64,000 bases of DNA from assembly GCA_036936605.1 (NCBI GenBank), contig JAUPFV010000003.1:75624273-75688272 (forward strand), in the 5' to 3' direction. This document shows, piece after piece, positions 45,462 through 55,689 of the stretch. Source of the stretch: Limnanthes douglasii subsp. nivea. Taxonomy: Eukaryota; Streptophyta; Magnoliopsida; Brassicales; Limnanthaceae. A program made the translations under genes and the position numbers. Position 1 is the first letter of the stretch. The number at the start of each line of letters is the position of its first letter. Below the pieces are notes generated by a model, which saw nothing but the letters and a program-made list of their open reading frames with translations, was not told the DNA's origin and searched no databases.

Positions 45462-45524
45462 CCACCTTGAAACTCCACTCAAAATTACTAGCCTACCCTC
45501 AGGCAATTATTTTCCACACCAAAT

Positions 45525-45540
45525 TGGAGACCACAGTGGG
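45525..45540 (+). other. Primer-binding site of Tat copy B
   Basis: TGGAGACCACAGTGGG, three bases after the LTR end. It differs from copy A (TGGCGACCACAGTGGG) by one base. The tRNA cannot be named with certainty. Confidence 0.65.
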
Positions 45541-45594
45541 AGAAGAGAGGTGCCTGAATCAAGCATTCAAAACCTGCCAAGAAATTCTGTCCGT

Positions 45595-45738
45595 ATGAAT
45601 CCGGACAATCCAGAGCTTCCACCAGCTTTGCTCGAAGTTGTGGAAGAAAATGATGAGTATACTGTCCAAGAGCGCGACAGGTTAAAGCTTGAAATAGAAG
45701 CTCTGAGGGCTGAAAAGGCCAAAATGGGCGTGAAATAA
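45595..45738 (+). CDS. Short upstream ORF of Tat copy B, 47 aa
   Basis: Begins MNPDNPELPP and ends in TAA before gag. The helix DRLKLEIEALRAEKAK should form a coiled coil. Start, core words and stop are shared with copy A (4938-4786). It could be translated first from the genomic RNA and so limit gag translation, or be the gag N-terminus if the TAA is bypassed. Confidence 0.6.
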   Translation: MNPDNPELPPALLEVVEENDEYTVQERDRLKLEIEALRAEKAKMGVK

Positions 45739-47055
45739 AAATCCAAGGCATCGGTTGTTCATCACACCGACAACCCTAGAGAGCCTGAGGCTTCGAAAAC
45801 TCATGTGAGTACCAAAAAGACACATGCTAGTTCTAAAAAGTCTCACCGGTCCAAGCCTGTGGAGAGCTCTGACTCAAGTTCAGAATCTTTGGGCAGCTCT
45901 TCGGACAGTGAGGGAAATGAAAAATCCTTGTCCTCTAGCAGTGATGAGGGTCGAACCAAGAAAAAGCAAAAGCAGGTTAAGAAATATTCGAGAAAAAGAG
46001 ATCACCATGGAAGAATGAAAAGGCATATTGGAAAGGGGTCATCTCACCACCGGAGGTATACAGACAAGATGCTGATAGATCCCTTTGCTTTCCACGATGA
46101 GCCAGGTATCTTTGCAACTCCCAATGAGGATACCGTGTTCAGTCGTTGAAGGAATTGGAGGCAAACTCCACTGTCTTCTAAAATCCTGTCCGGAAACCTC
46201 CCCAAGAGGTTTGACAGTACTAAGATGGAGAAGTACGATGGCAGTACTGATCCGGACAATCATCTGGAGCAATTCAAGAACTTCATGATGAACTTTGATG
46301 ATGATGATAAACTACTGTGTAGGGAATTCTCTCAATCATTTACGGGGAGTGCTCTGAAATGGTACAACAGCCTGCCTCAAGGTTGTATTAAAGGTTTTGA
46401 TACGTTTTGGGTGGCCTTTCGAAGGCAGTTTGTGGGGAGTAAGGAGCTGAAGGGCAATGGAGACACAATAATCCATTGTGCCCAGGAGCCAAATGAGTCA
46501 TTAAAGGAGTACATAAGTCGTTTTGTGAACACAAAGAATGGGTTGGCTGATTGCTTCGAACAGGTGGCAATAGCATCCCTAAGACAAGGTTTGAACCCAG
46601 GCAACCTGGCTGATTCGGTAACCAGAAAGAAGGCCATGACCTGGGGAGGATTGCTAAACCAAGTTGGCAAGCAAATAAACGTTGATGAAACAAAAAAGAA
46701 TAGGGTGCACAGACAGGTGAGATCCACCCCGGTGTCACCAACTCCAAATCAAAACCAGTCCGGGAATAAAGCAAGAGAAACCGGACAGGGGCATAGTAGG
46801 GCAAAAGCTCAGTCTCAGCCAGCTGCTCCTGCTCAAAGTCAACAATCCAGAAACAAAAGAGGGCCATGGGTCCAACCGGAGTGGTTCGCAGAACTCAAAG
46901 AAAGCGTGGCCACCATTTTCGATAAAACAAAAGATGAGGTACACTACCGGAGACCAGCAACCTTGCAGTCTCCTAGAGAGCATCGTAACAACTCCTTTTG
47001 CCAATACCACAATGATATTGGCCATACCGCTGATGATTGCATAGCGTTGAAATAA
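45739..47055 (+). pseudogene. gag of Tat copy B, with in-frame stops
   Basis: 45805-46149 is the Ser-rich, acidic and then Lys-rich N-terminal part (KTHASSKKSH). A TGA at 46147 interrupts it; copy A has GGC at that place. From 46150 the capsid-like domain is open (MEKYDGSTDPDNHLEQFKNF, ALKWYNSLPQG, FVNTKNGLADCFEQ), then a Gln/Pro-rich linker and a knuckle CQYHNDIGHTADDC. A TAA at 47053-47055 replaces CAA of copy A. No good ATG exists between the upstream ORF stop and about 46013, so the true gag start is uncertain. Confidence 0.88.
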
Positions 47056-47937
47056 GAGGTTCAAAACTTGATTGAAAGGGGAAAGTTAGGAGCATACGTT
47101 AAAAGGAGAGGAGGCAACAGGCCTGACAACACTCACCGGGTTGGTCCAAGTAATGCTGCCCCGGAGGGGGCCATGGTAATAGTGGAAAGGTTTGATGTGG
47201 AATCTGAGTACTTGGATCCTGGTCCAACACGAAACAGGGTGGGTGCTATAGAAGAGTGTTCCAGGTCTGTCCCCGGGCTCATTAAATTCTTCGAGTCACT
47301 TACAATCTTCGGAGGGGACACTATGACAGCTCCTACTGCTTCTTCGAGAAAGAGGCATGTTCATAATTTAACCTCCCAGCTAGAAGGAGGCATGACATCT
47401 TATCAATCACCAAACTCATTCCCATTCATTGTCTTTGATGAGGATGATTTAAGAGACATTGCTGGCCTTCATGAGGATGCTGTTGTCATAGGAGCATCTA
47501 TACGGGGCAATGAGATAAGGAGAATTCTGGTGGATACTGGAAGCTCTGCCAATATCCTTTTTCTAACCACTTATAAGAAAATGAAAAATCCAGTTGTGAT
47601 TCAAAAGTTGGACAGGTCAATCGTGGGCTTCACGGGCAGCTCAGCCGATGTGATCGGGGAGTTTGAAGAAGAAGTGTTATTGGGCAGGGGCCCTTTCAAG
47701 AAAATGGTTAGAATACTCTTCATCGTGGTGGATTGTCCCACTTGCTATAATGCTATTCTGGGGAGATCTTGGCTCTCTAGAATGCATGCAGTGGCTTCGA
47801 CAGTCCATCAGTGTTTAAAGTATGCTGTTCAGGGACAGGTTGGGGTTGTCCGGAGCAGCCAAAAGGTTGCAAGAGAATGCTATGCCACTGCCTTGGCTCC
47901 TCGAATGCTGGGGGCAGTCCGTGTAAATGATCAATAG
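47056..47937 (+). pseudogene. gag end and aspartic protease of Tat copy B
   Basis: Follows the TAA at 47053 in the same frame. The linker is followed by the retropepsin-like domain with the active-site words RRILVDTGSSANILF near 47525 and a downstream FIVVDCPTCYNAILGRSWL, the usual flap and end motif in plant Ty3/gypsy proteases. The catalytic DTG is intact, unlike in copy A. It would mature the Gag-Pol polyprotein. The frame ends in the conserved UAG. Confidence 0.88.
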
Positions 47938-47943
47938 CAATTT
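47935..47943 (+). promoter_or_regulatory. Conserved UAG between protease and RT, leaky-stop context
   Basis: TAG-CAA-TTT. The frame before and after is the same, and the protein on both sides aligns with copy A (Q-[L/F]-E-G after the stop). Copy A has TAG-CAG-TTG. Other stops of copy B are not shared with copy A; this one is. Confidence 0.65.
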
Positions 47944-48981
47944 GAGGGTCTTTCTGGGGGTGAGGGTGAAATTGATGACCCCAGAGAGACCCCTGGAGTG
48001 TTGATTCCAATTGAAGAGGTTGAAACGCACTGTTTGGAAGAAGGAAAAAGTATCAAGATAGGGTCCAAGATGCCACCAATGTTGAAAGAAAAGATGTTGA
48101 AATTCTTGAAAGACCATCAGCACGTTTTTGCTTGGTGCAATGCTGATGTTACTGGAGTTCCATCAGAAGTGATATCCCATCACCTAGCTGTCCGGAGGGA
48201 TGTGGCACCAGTGGTTCAAAAAAGAAGAGCTTTTTCAAAAGAAAAGGCCGATGTCATAGTACAAGAGGTTGACAGACTCACAAAGATGGGTCACATTAAA
48301 GAATCTCAATATCCTTTGTGGACTGCCAATCCTGTCCTGGTGAAAAAGAAAAACGGAAAGTGGCGCATGTGCATTGATTTCACAGACCTCAATAGGGCTT
48401 GCCCGAAAGATTTGTACCCGGTCCCCCGGATAGATCAGTTGGTAGACTCTACTTCTGGGAACAAGCTGCTCTCCTTTATGGATGCCTTCTCCGGGTACAA
48501 TCAGATTCAAGTAGATCCAAAAGATCAAGAGCATACCACGTTTGTCACTGATAGGGGTCTACATTGCTACAAGGTGATGCCTTTTGGCTTGAAAAATGAT
48601 GGGGCTACTTATCAGAGGTTAGTCAACAAAGCATTTGCTGATCAAATTGGAAGAAATATGGAGGTTTACATTGACGATATGATGGTGAAGAGCGTGGATG
48701 AGCAGTTGCACTTGTCCGATCTTCAAGAAACTTTTGCCAACTTGGCAAAAGTGAATTTAAAACTAAACCCTGAAAAGTGTGTATTCAGAGTGCAGTCCGG
48801 GAAGTTCTTAGGGTATATCATAAGCGAGCATGGAATACAGCCCGACCCGGACCAACTCAATGCCTTATTCCAGATGGAGCCTCCTCGAAACATTAAAGAA
48901 GTACAACGATTAACGGGGAGATTAGCTGCCTTGAACATATTCATCTCCAGGTCTTCGGACAGGTGTGCTCCATTCTTTTAA
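47938..48981 (+). pseudogene. Reverse transcriptase of Tat copy B
   Basis: Complete RT fold: AFSKEKADVIVQEVDRL, MCIDFTDLNRACPKDLYPVP, SFMDAFSGYNQIQVDP, MPFGLKNDGATYQRLVN and the catalytic VYIDDMMVKS, then the thumb and connection (VFRVQSGKFLGYIISEHGI). All catalytic aspartates are kept. A TAA at 48979-48981 replaces CAA of copy A and cuts RNase H off. Confidence 0.94.
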
Positions 48982-49910
48982 ACTTTGAAGGGTGCAAAAG
49001 GGTTCGAATGGACCGCACAGTATGGTGAGGCATTCAATGAAATCAAGAAACATCTCTCCTCTCCCAAAACTTTGTTCAAACCAGTTGACAGGGAGACTCT
49101 TATTGTGTATTTGGCCGTTTCAAGTTGTGCCATCAGTGTTGTGTTGGTAAGAGAGGTCGATGGTTGTCCCTACCTAGTGTACTACATCAGCAAAAGCTTG
49201 ATTGATGCTGAGAGGCGTTACTTGAAACTTGAAAAATTGGCATTAGCTCTGGTGATAGCTGCAAGAAAAATGAGGCCTTACTTTCAAGCTCATCCTATCG
49301 TCGTCCGGACATCTTTCCCTTTAAAGAATGTCCTTCAAAAAGCAGACATTTCAAACAGAATGACGAAGTGGTCAGTAGAGTTGGGGGACTTCGACACAGA
49401 CTTTGCTCCCCGAACAGCAGTAAAAGCCCAAGCTGTGGCTGATTTTCTGGTTGAATTCCACTCCGATAGGGATTCAGAGCAACCTACTGATTCAAAAGAC
49501 AAGAAAGTGTGGATTGTCCGAACAGACGGAGGGTCTAGCACCATGGGATGTGGTGCGGGAATATGTCTCACTTCCCCATATGGGGACAGCATGTACCAAG
49601 CTATTTGTTTTGCCTTCAGGGCGTCTAATAACGAGTCTGAATACGAAGCAGCTATAGCTGGGTTAAAGTTGGCCCACATCTGTGGGGCTAAAAGGGTCAA
49701 GCTTCTAAGTGACTCCCAGTTACTTGTCCACCATGCCTTAGGCCAATCTGAGGCTAGAGAGGAGCAGTTGGTAAAATATTTACTCCTCCTAAAAAATGAA
49801 GCGCTAAAGTTTAAAGCTGTTGTCTATGAGCACATTCCCCGGGCAGAAAATGAACTAGCAGACTCATTGGCAACAATAGCATATACGGAGTCCTACCCAT
49901 GGATCCATGT
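48982..49910 (+). pseudogene. RNase H plus archaeal-type RNase H of Tat copy B
   Basis: First RNase H: FKPVDRETLIVYLAVSSCA, LVYYISKSLIDAERRYLKLE, NRMTKWSVELGDFD, a partly decayed type usual in Tat elements. Second RNase H: WIVRTDGGSSTMGCGAGI, ASNNESEYEAAIAGLKLA (E of the DEDD set), KLLSDSQLLVHH and YEHIPRAENELADSLATIA. The second domain keeps D, E, D and D and probably carries the activity. A 1-base deletion near 49910, relative to copy A, shifts the frame before integrase. Confidence 0.92.
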
Positions 49911-51224
49911 GCTGAAAGCCCTTCTATTCAACTTAGCGAGGGTGGAAAAGAGGAAGTTTTTGAAATACAAGTGAATCGGCCTCAAGACTGGAGGTCTCCT
50001 CTCATACAATATCTGTCCGATGGTATTATACCTTCAGATAAGTCACAAGCCAGAACGTTGAAACACAAGGCTCTTGGTTTCATTATGTTGAGAGAAGTGT
50101 TGTACAAAAAATCCTATAGTAAACCCCTCCTACGTTGTTTAGGGGATCATGAGTCACAAGTGGTCCTCTCCGAATTGCATGATGGTGAGGGATCATCCCA
50201 TTGTGGGTTCAGAGCTTTAACAAGAAGAGTGTTACTCTCCGGATACTATTGGCCATCAATCATGAAAGATGCTAAGGAGCTGGTTAGAAGGTGTGACCCA
50301 TGCCAGAGGTACAGCAATGAAATTCATATACCAGCCATTCCTTTGGAGTCAATTTCTGAGCCCATCCCTTTTGCTCGATGGGGATTGGACTTGGTTGGGC
50401 CTCTCCTTGTGGCGTCCGGAGGGCGTAAAACTATAATTGTGGCTATTGACTACTTCTCAAAATGGATAGAAGCAGCTCCCCTGGCAGGAACGACGTCGAA
50501 AGCTGTCATAAAATTCATTATGTCCAACATATGTTGCAGATTCGGTGTCCCACAGAAGATAACAACAGACAATGGGCCACAGTTTGACAATAGAGAAATG
50601 GAAAGCTTCTGTGCTTCAAGGGGTATACAGCACTGCTTTTCTTCACCTTTCCACCCACAAGCCAATGGGCAGGTTGAAGTGGCTAATAGAACTATACTGT
50701 CCGGCTTAAGGAAGAATCTAGAAGGGGCTGCTGGGAAGTGGCCTAGTTATCTACAAGAGGTCTTGTGGTCCTACCGGACGACGCCTGGGGCAGCAACACA
50801 AGAGTCTCCCTTTCCCTTGGTCTATGGAATGGATGCAGTAGCTCCCATAGAAAAGACACTCCCTTCCTTTCGTATTCATAACTTCTCCGGACACGCTAAT
50901 GAGATGGCCGTCAGAAATCAACTTGATTTGATAGAAGAAAGACGGGTTAAAGCTCATCTTAGAGTGGCACACTATCAGGGCTTAATGAGAAGCAGGTTTG
51001 CTTCTAAGGTTAAAAGAAGAGATTTCCAACCAGGGGACAAGGTATTAAGGAAGGTCTTCTTGCATACTAAGGAAAAGCTCTTCGGAAAGTTGGCCCCAAC
51101 CTGGGAGGGTCCCTATACTGTGGTTGAAAGAATCAAGCCTGGGACAAATTGGTTGGAAGACAAAGATGGCAGGGTTTTAACTCACCCTTGGAATATTGAA
51201 CACCTTCGAATGTACTTGGAATAA
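49911..51224 (+). pseudogene. Integrase of Tat copy B
   Basis: In the shifted frame: zinc-binding HCGFRALTRRVLLSGYYWPS and CDPCQRYSNEIH; core with RWGLDLVGPLL (first D), TTDNGPQFDN (second D) and SSPFHPQANGQVEVANRTIL (E), all in place; C-terminal FASKVKRRDFQPGDKVLRKV and GKLAPTWEGPYTVVERI (GPY/F module), ending LTHPWNIEHLRMYLE. No chromodomain. The domain is undamaged apart from being out of frame with RNase H. It would join the cDNA to host DNA. Confidence 0.94.
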
Positions 51225-51693
51225 CACTTGTGTAAATATTTACTTGTTTAAACATCCATGTAAATATTTGGGGGCATATCTTCCCCTCTTCGGTGGCACG
51301 GAGAGCTTTCAATGAAATTTGATGCCTTCTTCAAAACTCTCTAAGTATTTTCAAAATTTTATCTCTTGTCATATTACCCGGACTAAAAGGTCTAAGGGCT
51401 ATTTGAACTCTAGCCGGAGAATCTTAACACTCTCACAATGCAATAACTCAAAGCTACTTAAATTCCAGCTATCTAAACTAAAACAAATAATGAAAGAAGA
51501 TGATGGTTGAGCAAAATAGAAACATTCATTCAACAACTTAAAATTTCCTTGGCCTTCCAAGGACTTTTTAAACAAGTTTGGGCACAGTACAAAAAAATCT
51601 GTCCGAATAATACCGGACACCACAACAAAAATAAGTGTCTTGGCCTTCCAAGGACTTTAGTTTGAGTAAAGGATAAGTAAAGTACACAATAAA
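51225..51693 (+). other. Spacer between integrase and antisense gene
   Basis: Holds the ends of two converging transcription units. CTTGGCCTTCCAAGGACTTT occurs at 51547 and 51639 region, about 92 bp apart; the remainder shows nothing. Confidence 0.6.
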
Positions 51694-54670
51694 TTAAGCT
51701 TGAGCCTTTGAAGATGGCTCACCCTCATCTACTTTCTTGCCTTTGATGTTGCTCCCCCTTTCGACCACTTTTTTACCCTTGGGATCATTCTCCTCTTCAC
51801 CTGGGCTCTCTCCGGTTTTCTCTTCATTGTCAGAAGAGGACTCGCCGGAATATCCCTCATCAACCATAGTATAATATGGAAGGTCATCATCATCCACATA
51901 AAGCCATAAGTCCCCCAGTCTCCTCTTCGAGAATTTTTCGTGAAAAAGGAGAACCATATCAGACTTCACCCTTTGAATCATTAGCTCTTCGCTTTGTGTC
52001 ATCTCCCTGGCATAGGCGTTGATTTTGGCCTTGATTGTGGCCTCTTGGTCCCTTACCAAAGCAGCCTTCTCTTCAACAGCCTGAGTCACTGCATTTTCTA
52101 AAGCAATCTTGTCAGTGGTTAGGTTGGTGATGAGCTTCTCCTTTGCTGCAGTTTCTCCCCTTGAGGTTGTCAGGTCCTTTTCCATACCAGACAGCTTATC
52201 CTGGAGATCTTTTATGGTCTGCACTAGGGTGGTAACTTTTGTGTTGCTCTCATTATGACTCCTCTTCAGCTCCTCGTGTGCTTCCTTAAGTAAATCAGCA
52301 TTGGTAGTAGCAATGCGGAGGTCTTCGGACAGCTTATCCTTCTCAGACTTGAGGTCTTTAATGGTGTCTGCTTGGCTCCGGACTTGTCTTTCCAGTGTAA
52401 GAACTGGTTGCACATTACTAAGCAGAGAATGGGCAATAGTGTCCTTCTCACTAGAAACCATAAAAGTATTACCGTTAAAGTTGACCGTATTGGAGCTGCT
52501 CGGAGGGATGTAGGGCCCTGCAAACTCGTCTCTGGGCAGGCCAAGAAAATATTCACCAAGCCCGCCCAGACCAGTGATGTCCACTTCATCCAAGTTGAGC
52601 TCTCCCCCCTCGACTTCATCAGTATAAAACTCTTTGGGGATCTCTTCGGCCAGCGTTGGGTCTGAAGGGCCAGTGGGAAAAGAGGGCTCCGGATCCCGGA
52701 GAGCGAGCTCATCCCCTTGTGAAGTCTTTTTCTTTTTAACTACCCGGTCAGCGCTTTCACTGGCTTGTTTGCGAGTCCTCTTGGGAGCCCTTGGAGGTTT
52801 TGGAAGGTCTACTTCCTGCCTCTCGGTCTCCTGCTCCACCACCTGCAAGAGGGTTGCATCAATTTGAACTTGGGCTGGCCCCTCTGGCTCTATTGGGGCA
52901 TCCTTCTCAGCATCACCTGCCACCTTCTTGCCTTTTCTTCTGCCCTTCATTTTGCTTGGGGCTTTGGCCCGGGCAGGCAGGTAGAGTGTCCCATCCAGCT
53001 CATGGGACCTTCTCAGCACAATGTCTTCATCAGGCTGGGTGGTGAACTCCTCCCAAGTTAGGTCTCTTCGGCCTGTGGTGTTCCACAGGTGAGACCTCGC
53101 TAGATTCCCGGGAGTGAAGGCCTTATGGAATCGATTCTCCCAATTCTCTGCGGCCCAAGCGTTGATTTTGCCACAGGTAGTCTGTCCGGCCTTCAGGTAG
53201 TCCCCGAACTCCTTTGGCAGCTCTGATAGAACAGAAGAGAAATTGGTTAATAAAAACTTAACTTAAAAAAGAAGAAGAGAAAAACGGACAGAGACTCAAG
53301 TTGAGAAACTTACGGTCACTCCTCCACCTACTCCTGAGGAGGCTTGGGTTCTCTCCGACCTTGATTTTCCTGCCATTTTCCCAGGCACCACTAACGAACA
53401 GGAATTGGCTTCTCCACTTACTCTCCGATTCCAGGAGATCATCAACAGCCTTGAGATCGTTCCCCATGTTGAAATGGTAGAAGGAGAACTGATGATGCTT
53501 GCACAGGTTGGCCACTGCAGCAAACTCTTCCATAGGAAGAGGGATCCCTGATAACCTAGACGCCATAATACATGACATTAAGGTGAACCAACCATTGGGG
53601 CTTAGCTGTGTTGGGCAGAGCTTGACCAGGTGGAAGTAGCGCACAATCTCCGGGTCTAGTGGGAACCTGAGCCCCCAGTTAAATATCTATGTGAAGAAGA
53701 CTATCTCGTTTCGTTTACAATCCATTGGGGTCTCCGGATCAATGGGGATCTTTATCTTCACGTTTTCAGGGATCCCCCATTTGGTGCGCATTCTACCCAG
53801 ATCAGAGGTATGGATGAATGCATACTTGGTCTTATGCAAGGCCAAGAGGTACTTAAACTCGACCTTGTGGAAGCACGGCCCCACTCTCCCCTCAAGGCAC
53901 TCCGGCAGGTCCGGGCGCCTTAGGTACAAATTCTCTTTGCCCTTTTTGGTAGCAGCAGCAGTGGTATCAGCCTGTCCGGAGGACTCGGACTCAAAGGGAA
54001 CCTCTTCAGTAGAGTCCTCCATTCTCTCCTCCATAATTGTTGGAGGGACTTTTGTGGAAGTGGTTCGGGGTGGATTGATGCTTGGCATAGCCTGCCCTCC
54101 GGACTGTTGCCTGCCCGTATTCATCTGACTTCTCACCTCGAGTTGAGTTTATGAGGCAGAAGATTCTCTGGGGGGTGCCGGGCTGCTGGCCTCCGGACCA
54201 GAAAGTCTCTCCCGGGGGGCTCTAAAGGGCACTCCAGACCCAGAGTCACTATTCTTTGCCCCCGATTTTGAGGGAGTATTTTTAGAAGTTAGCCCCTTGA
54301 CTAACCGGCTTGGCCTCTTGATGACTAATTTCTCCGGAGAGTGGTCGGAGTCAGACCCTATGGCAATAAAAGATGATTTTTTCCTAACGCTTGTAGCGGT
54401 GACTCCTGGTTCAACAGCAGGTCTTGACTCCTGAACTGAGGATCCAGATACAATGGGAGAAAGGGTGGATTGAAAGAGCTTTTTGGGCTTGGTACCTTTG
54501 GAAGAGGATGAGCCTCTATCAGATTCTGCGACAGAGGAGGCTGGTTTCTCAACAGGTGACGATGGTAGCCCCGCTGCTATTCGCTTTTCCTTCTCGACCC
54601 TTTGTGCTTTCTCCAACTCCGAAAGGTTGAGCCAACCGCCTTTGATCAATGCTGTTCTTGCTGTAAACAT
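51694..54670 (-). pseudogene. Spliced antisense gene of Tat copy B (Transposase_28-like)
   Basis: Exon 1 is 54670-53314 and exon 2 is 53222-51694; the 91-bp intron has GTAAGT and a pyrimidine-rich end in ATCAG, and joining keeps the frame (C|AG). The spliced frame is 962 codons with two in-frame stops: TAA at 54151-54149 and TAG near 53689. Start MFTARTALIKGGWL, then a Ser/Lys-rich stretch, then a globular part with RTKWGIPENVKIKIP, NWGLRFPLDPEIVRYFHLVK and LSPNGWFTLMSCIMA, a pattern I know from the Transposase_28 (putative gypsy-type transposon, PF04195) domain. The second exon ends in a long coiled coil (QADTIKDLKSEKDKLSEDLR, NTKVTTLVQTIKDLQDKLSG) and a charged tail. Antisense extra ORFs are known in Tat elements (Grande gene 23). 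Function is unknown. Confidence 0.82.
53223..53313 (-). other. Intron in antisense gene
   Basis: Minus strand ACC|GTAAGTTTCTC ... CTGTTCTATCAG|AGCTGCC. Reading through meets stops; splicing restores an open frame. On the sense genomic RNA it is CT...AC, so it is not removed during retrotransposition. Confidence 0.8.
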
Positions 54671-54772
54671 AAAACAGCCAAGGGAATTTTTGTTCTAGAG
54701 AGAGAAAGCTTTGAGTAAAATTGCAGAGTAAGATTTGAGAGAGATAGTAAAAGAGTGAAAAATGAATGTGAA

Positions 54773-54779
54773 TTTATAG
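54773..54779 (-). promoter_or_regulatory. TATA box of antisense gene
   Basis: Minus strand ACTATAAATTCAC, about 105 bp upstream of the ATG at 54670, followed by a CT-rich leader (TTTTACTATCTCTCTC). It lies in the internal 3' region, not in the LTR. Confidence 0.65.
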
Positions 54780-55095
54780 TAGATTTGAAGAAGAAGGAGT
54801 TGATTCCTAGGAGAATCCGAAAAGTTGGGTAATAATTAAAAGACGGCGCTGATGTCATTATTGGCAATTAAAGAGGTTACTTGTTAAAGAAGGTAGTGCA
54901 AAATTCGAGGTGAAAAAACGGCTGGAGTGGCCAATCAGAAAGCGACACGTGTCCCACTATCTTTGGCAAAAACCGTTTGAAATTCGTAACGTTTAATCTG
55001 TCCGAGTATACCCACAACTCTGTCCGGATTAAGAACCACTTCATGCAATCAGACTGTTTTTCAGTTCTTTGACAAGGACACTTGTTCAAACACCT

Positions 55096-55106
55096 AAAAA
55101 AGGGGC
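55096..55106 (+). other. Polypurine tract of Tat copy B
   Basis: AAAAAAGGGGC, three bases before the 3' LTR; primes plus-strand DNA synthesis. Confidence 0.8.
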
Positions 55107-55109
55107 TTC

Positions 55110-55590
55110 TGATGAGTCCGAATTCAGCATGCTCCCCGGAAGGGCAAATCAGCCTAAGTCTCTCCGAATACCGGACAGGCTACAAGCACATAAATCGGAC
55201 AGATCCTTCGAACCGGACAGATCACTTTGAACACTGTAAACATTAAGTCTGTTCGAACTATGACTAAAGTACTAAAAACCTAAACACTTCTTGACTAAGC
55301 TACCTACCCTCCTGCTTAGAACTCATGGGTCTTTAAACATGACCCGGGTCCATTAAACATGACCCGAAAGCCCATAAGGGCCCAAACATCACACTATAAA
55401 TACCCAACCACCACCATTAACTATGGGTAATGAAACTTAAGTGCTACCAAACTGCTTAATTATCTCTCCACCGTTAAACACCCTTACACCACCGTTAAAC
55501 ACCCATACACCACCGTTAAACACCCTTACACCACCTTGAAACTCCACTCAAAATTACTAGCCTACCCTCAGGAAATTATTTTCCACACCA
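55110..55590 (+). repeat. 3' LTR of Tat copy B
   Basis: 481 bp, TGATGAGTCCG...CCACACCA. Compared with the 5' LTR: six substitutions, one A lost from an A-run, and three instead of six 21-bp units. Confidence 0.95.
55468..55530 (+). repeat. 21-bp minisatellite in 3' LTR, three units
   Basis: Same unit as 45336-45461, half the copies. Confidence 0.95.
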
Positions 55591-55595
55591 GTACC
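55591..55595. repeat. Target-site duplication of Tat copy B, right
   Basis: GTACC, matching 44972-44976. Confidence 0.92.
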
Positions 55596-55689
55596 TAAAA
55601 CATAAAAACTTAACAAAATATAAAAACAAAAGCAGCAAATAAGAAAATCCAAAACACAAACAACAACTTACCGAAACAATCGAATAAAA

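Larger units (their letters stand above)
44977..45521 (+). repeat. 5' LTR of Tat copy B
   Basis: 545 bp, TGATGAGTCCG...CCACACCA. It contains the promoter TATA box and six copies of a 21-bp unit near its end. Confidence 0.95.
44977..55590 (+). mobile_element. Full-length Tat-lineage retrotransposon, copy B, 10.6 kb
   Basis: Complete structure: target duplication, 5' LTR, primer-binding site, upstream ORF, gag, protease, UAG, RT, RNase H, second RNase H, integrase, a long antisense gene, polypurine tract, 3' LTR, target duplication. The LTRs differ by six substitutions, one single-base indel and the copy number of a 21-bp repeat, that is about 1.2% substitutions. With plant rates near 1e-8 per site per year this means well under a million years or so since insertion. 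Despite that, gag, gag-pro and RT carry private stops and there is a 1-base deletion before integrase. It most likely moved with proteins supplied by another copy. Confidence 0.96.
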
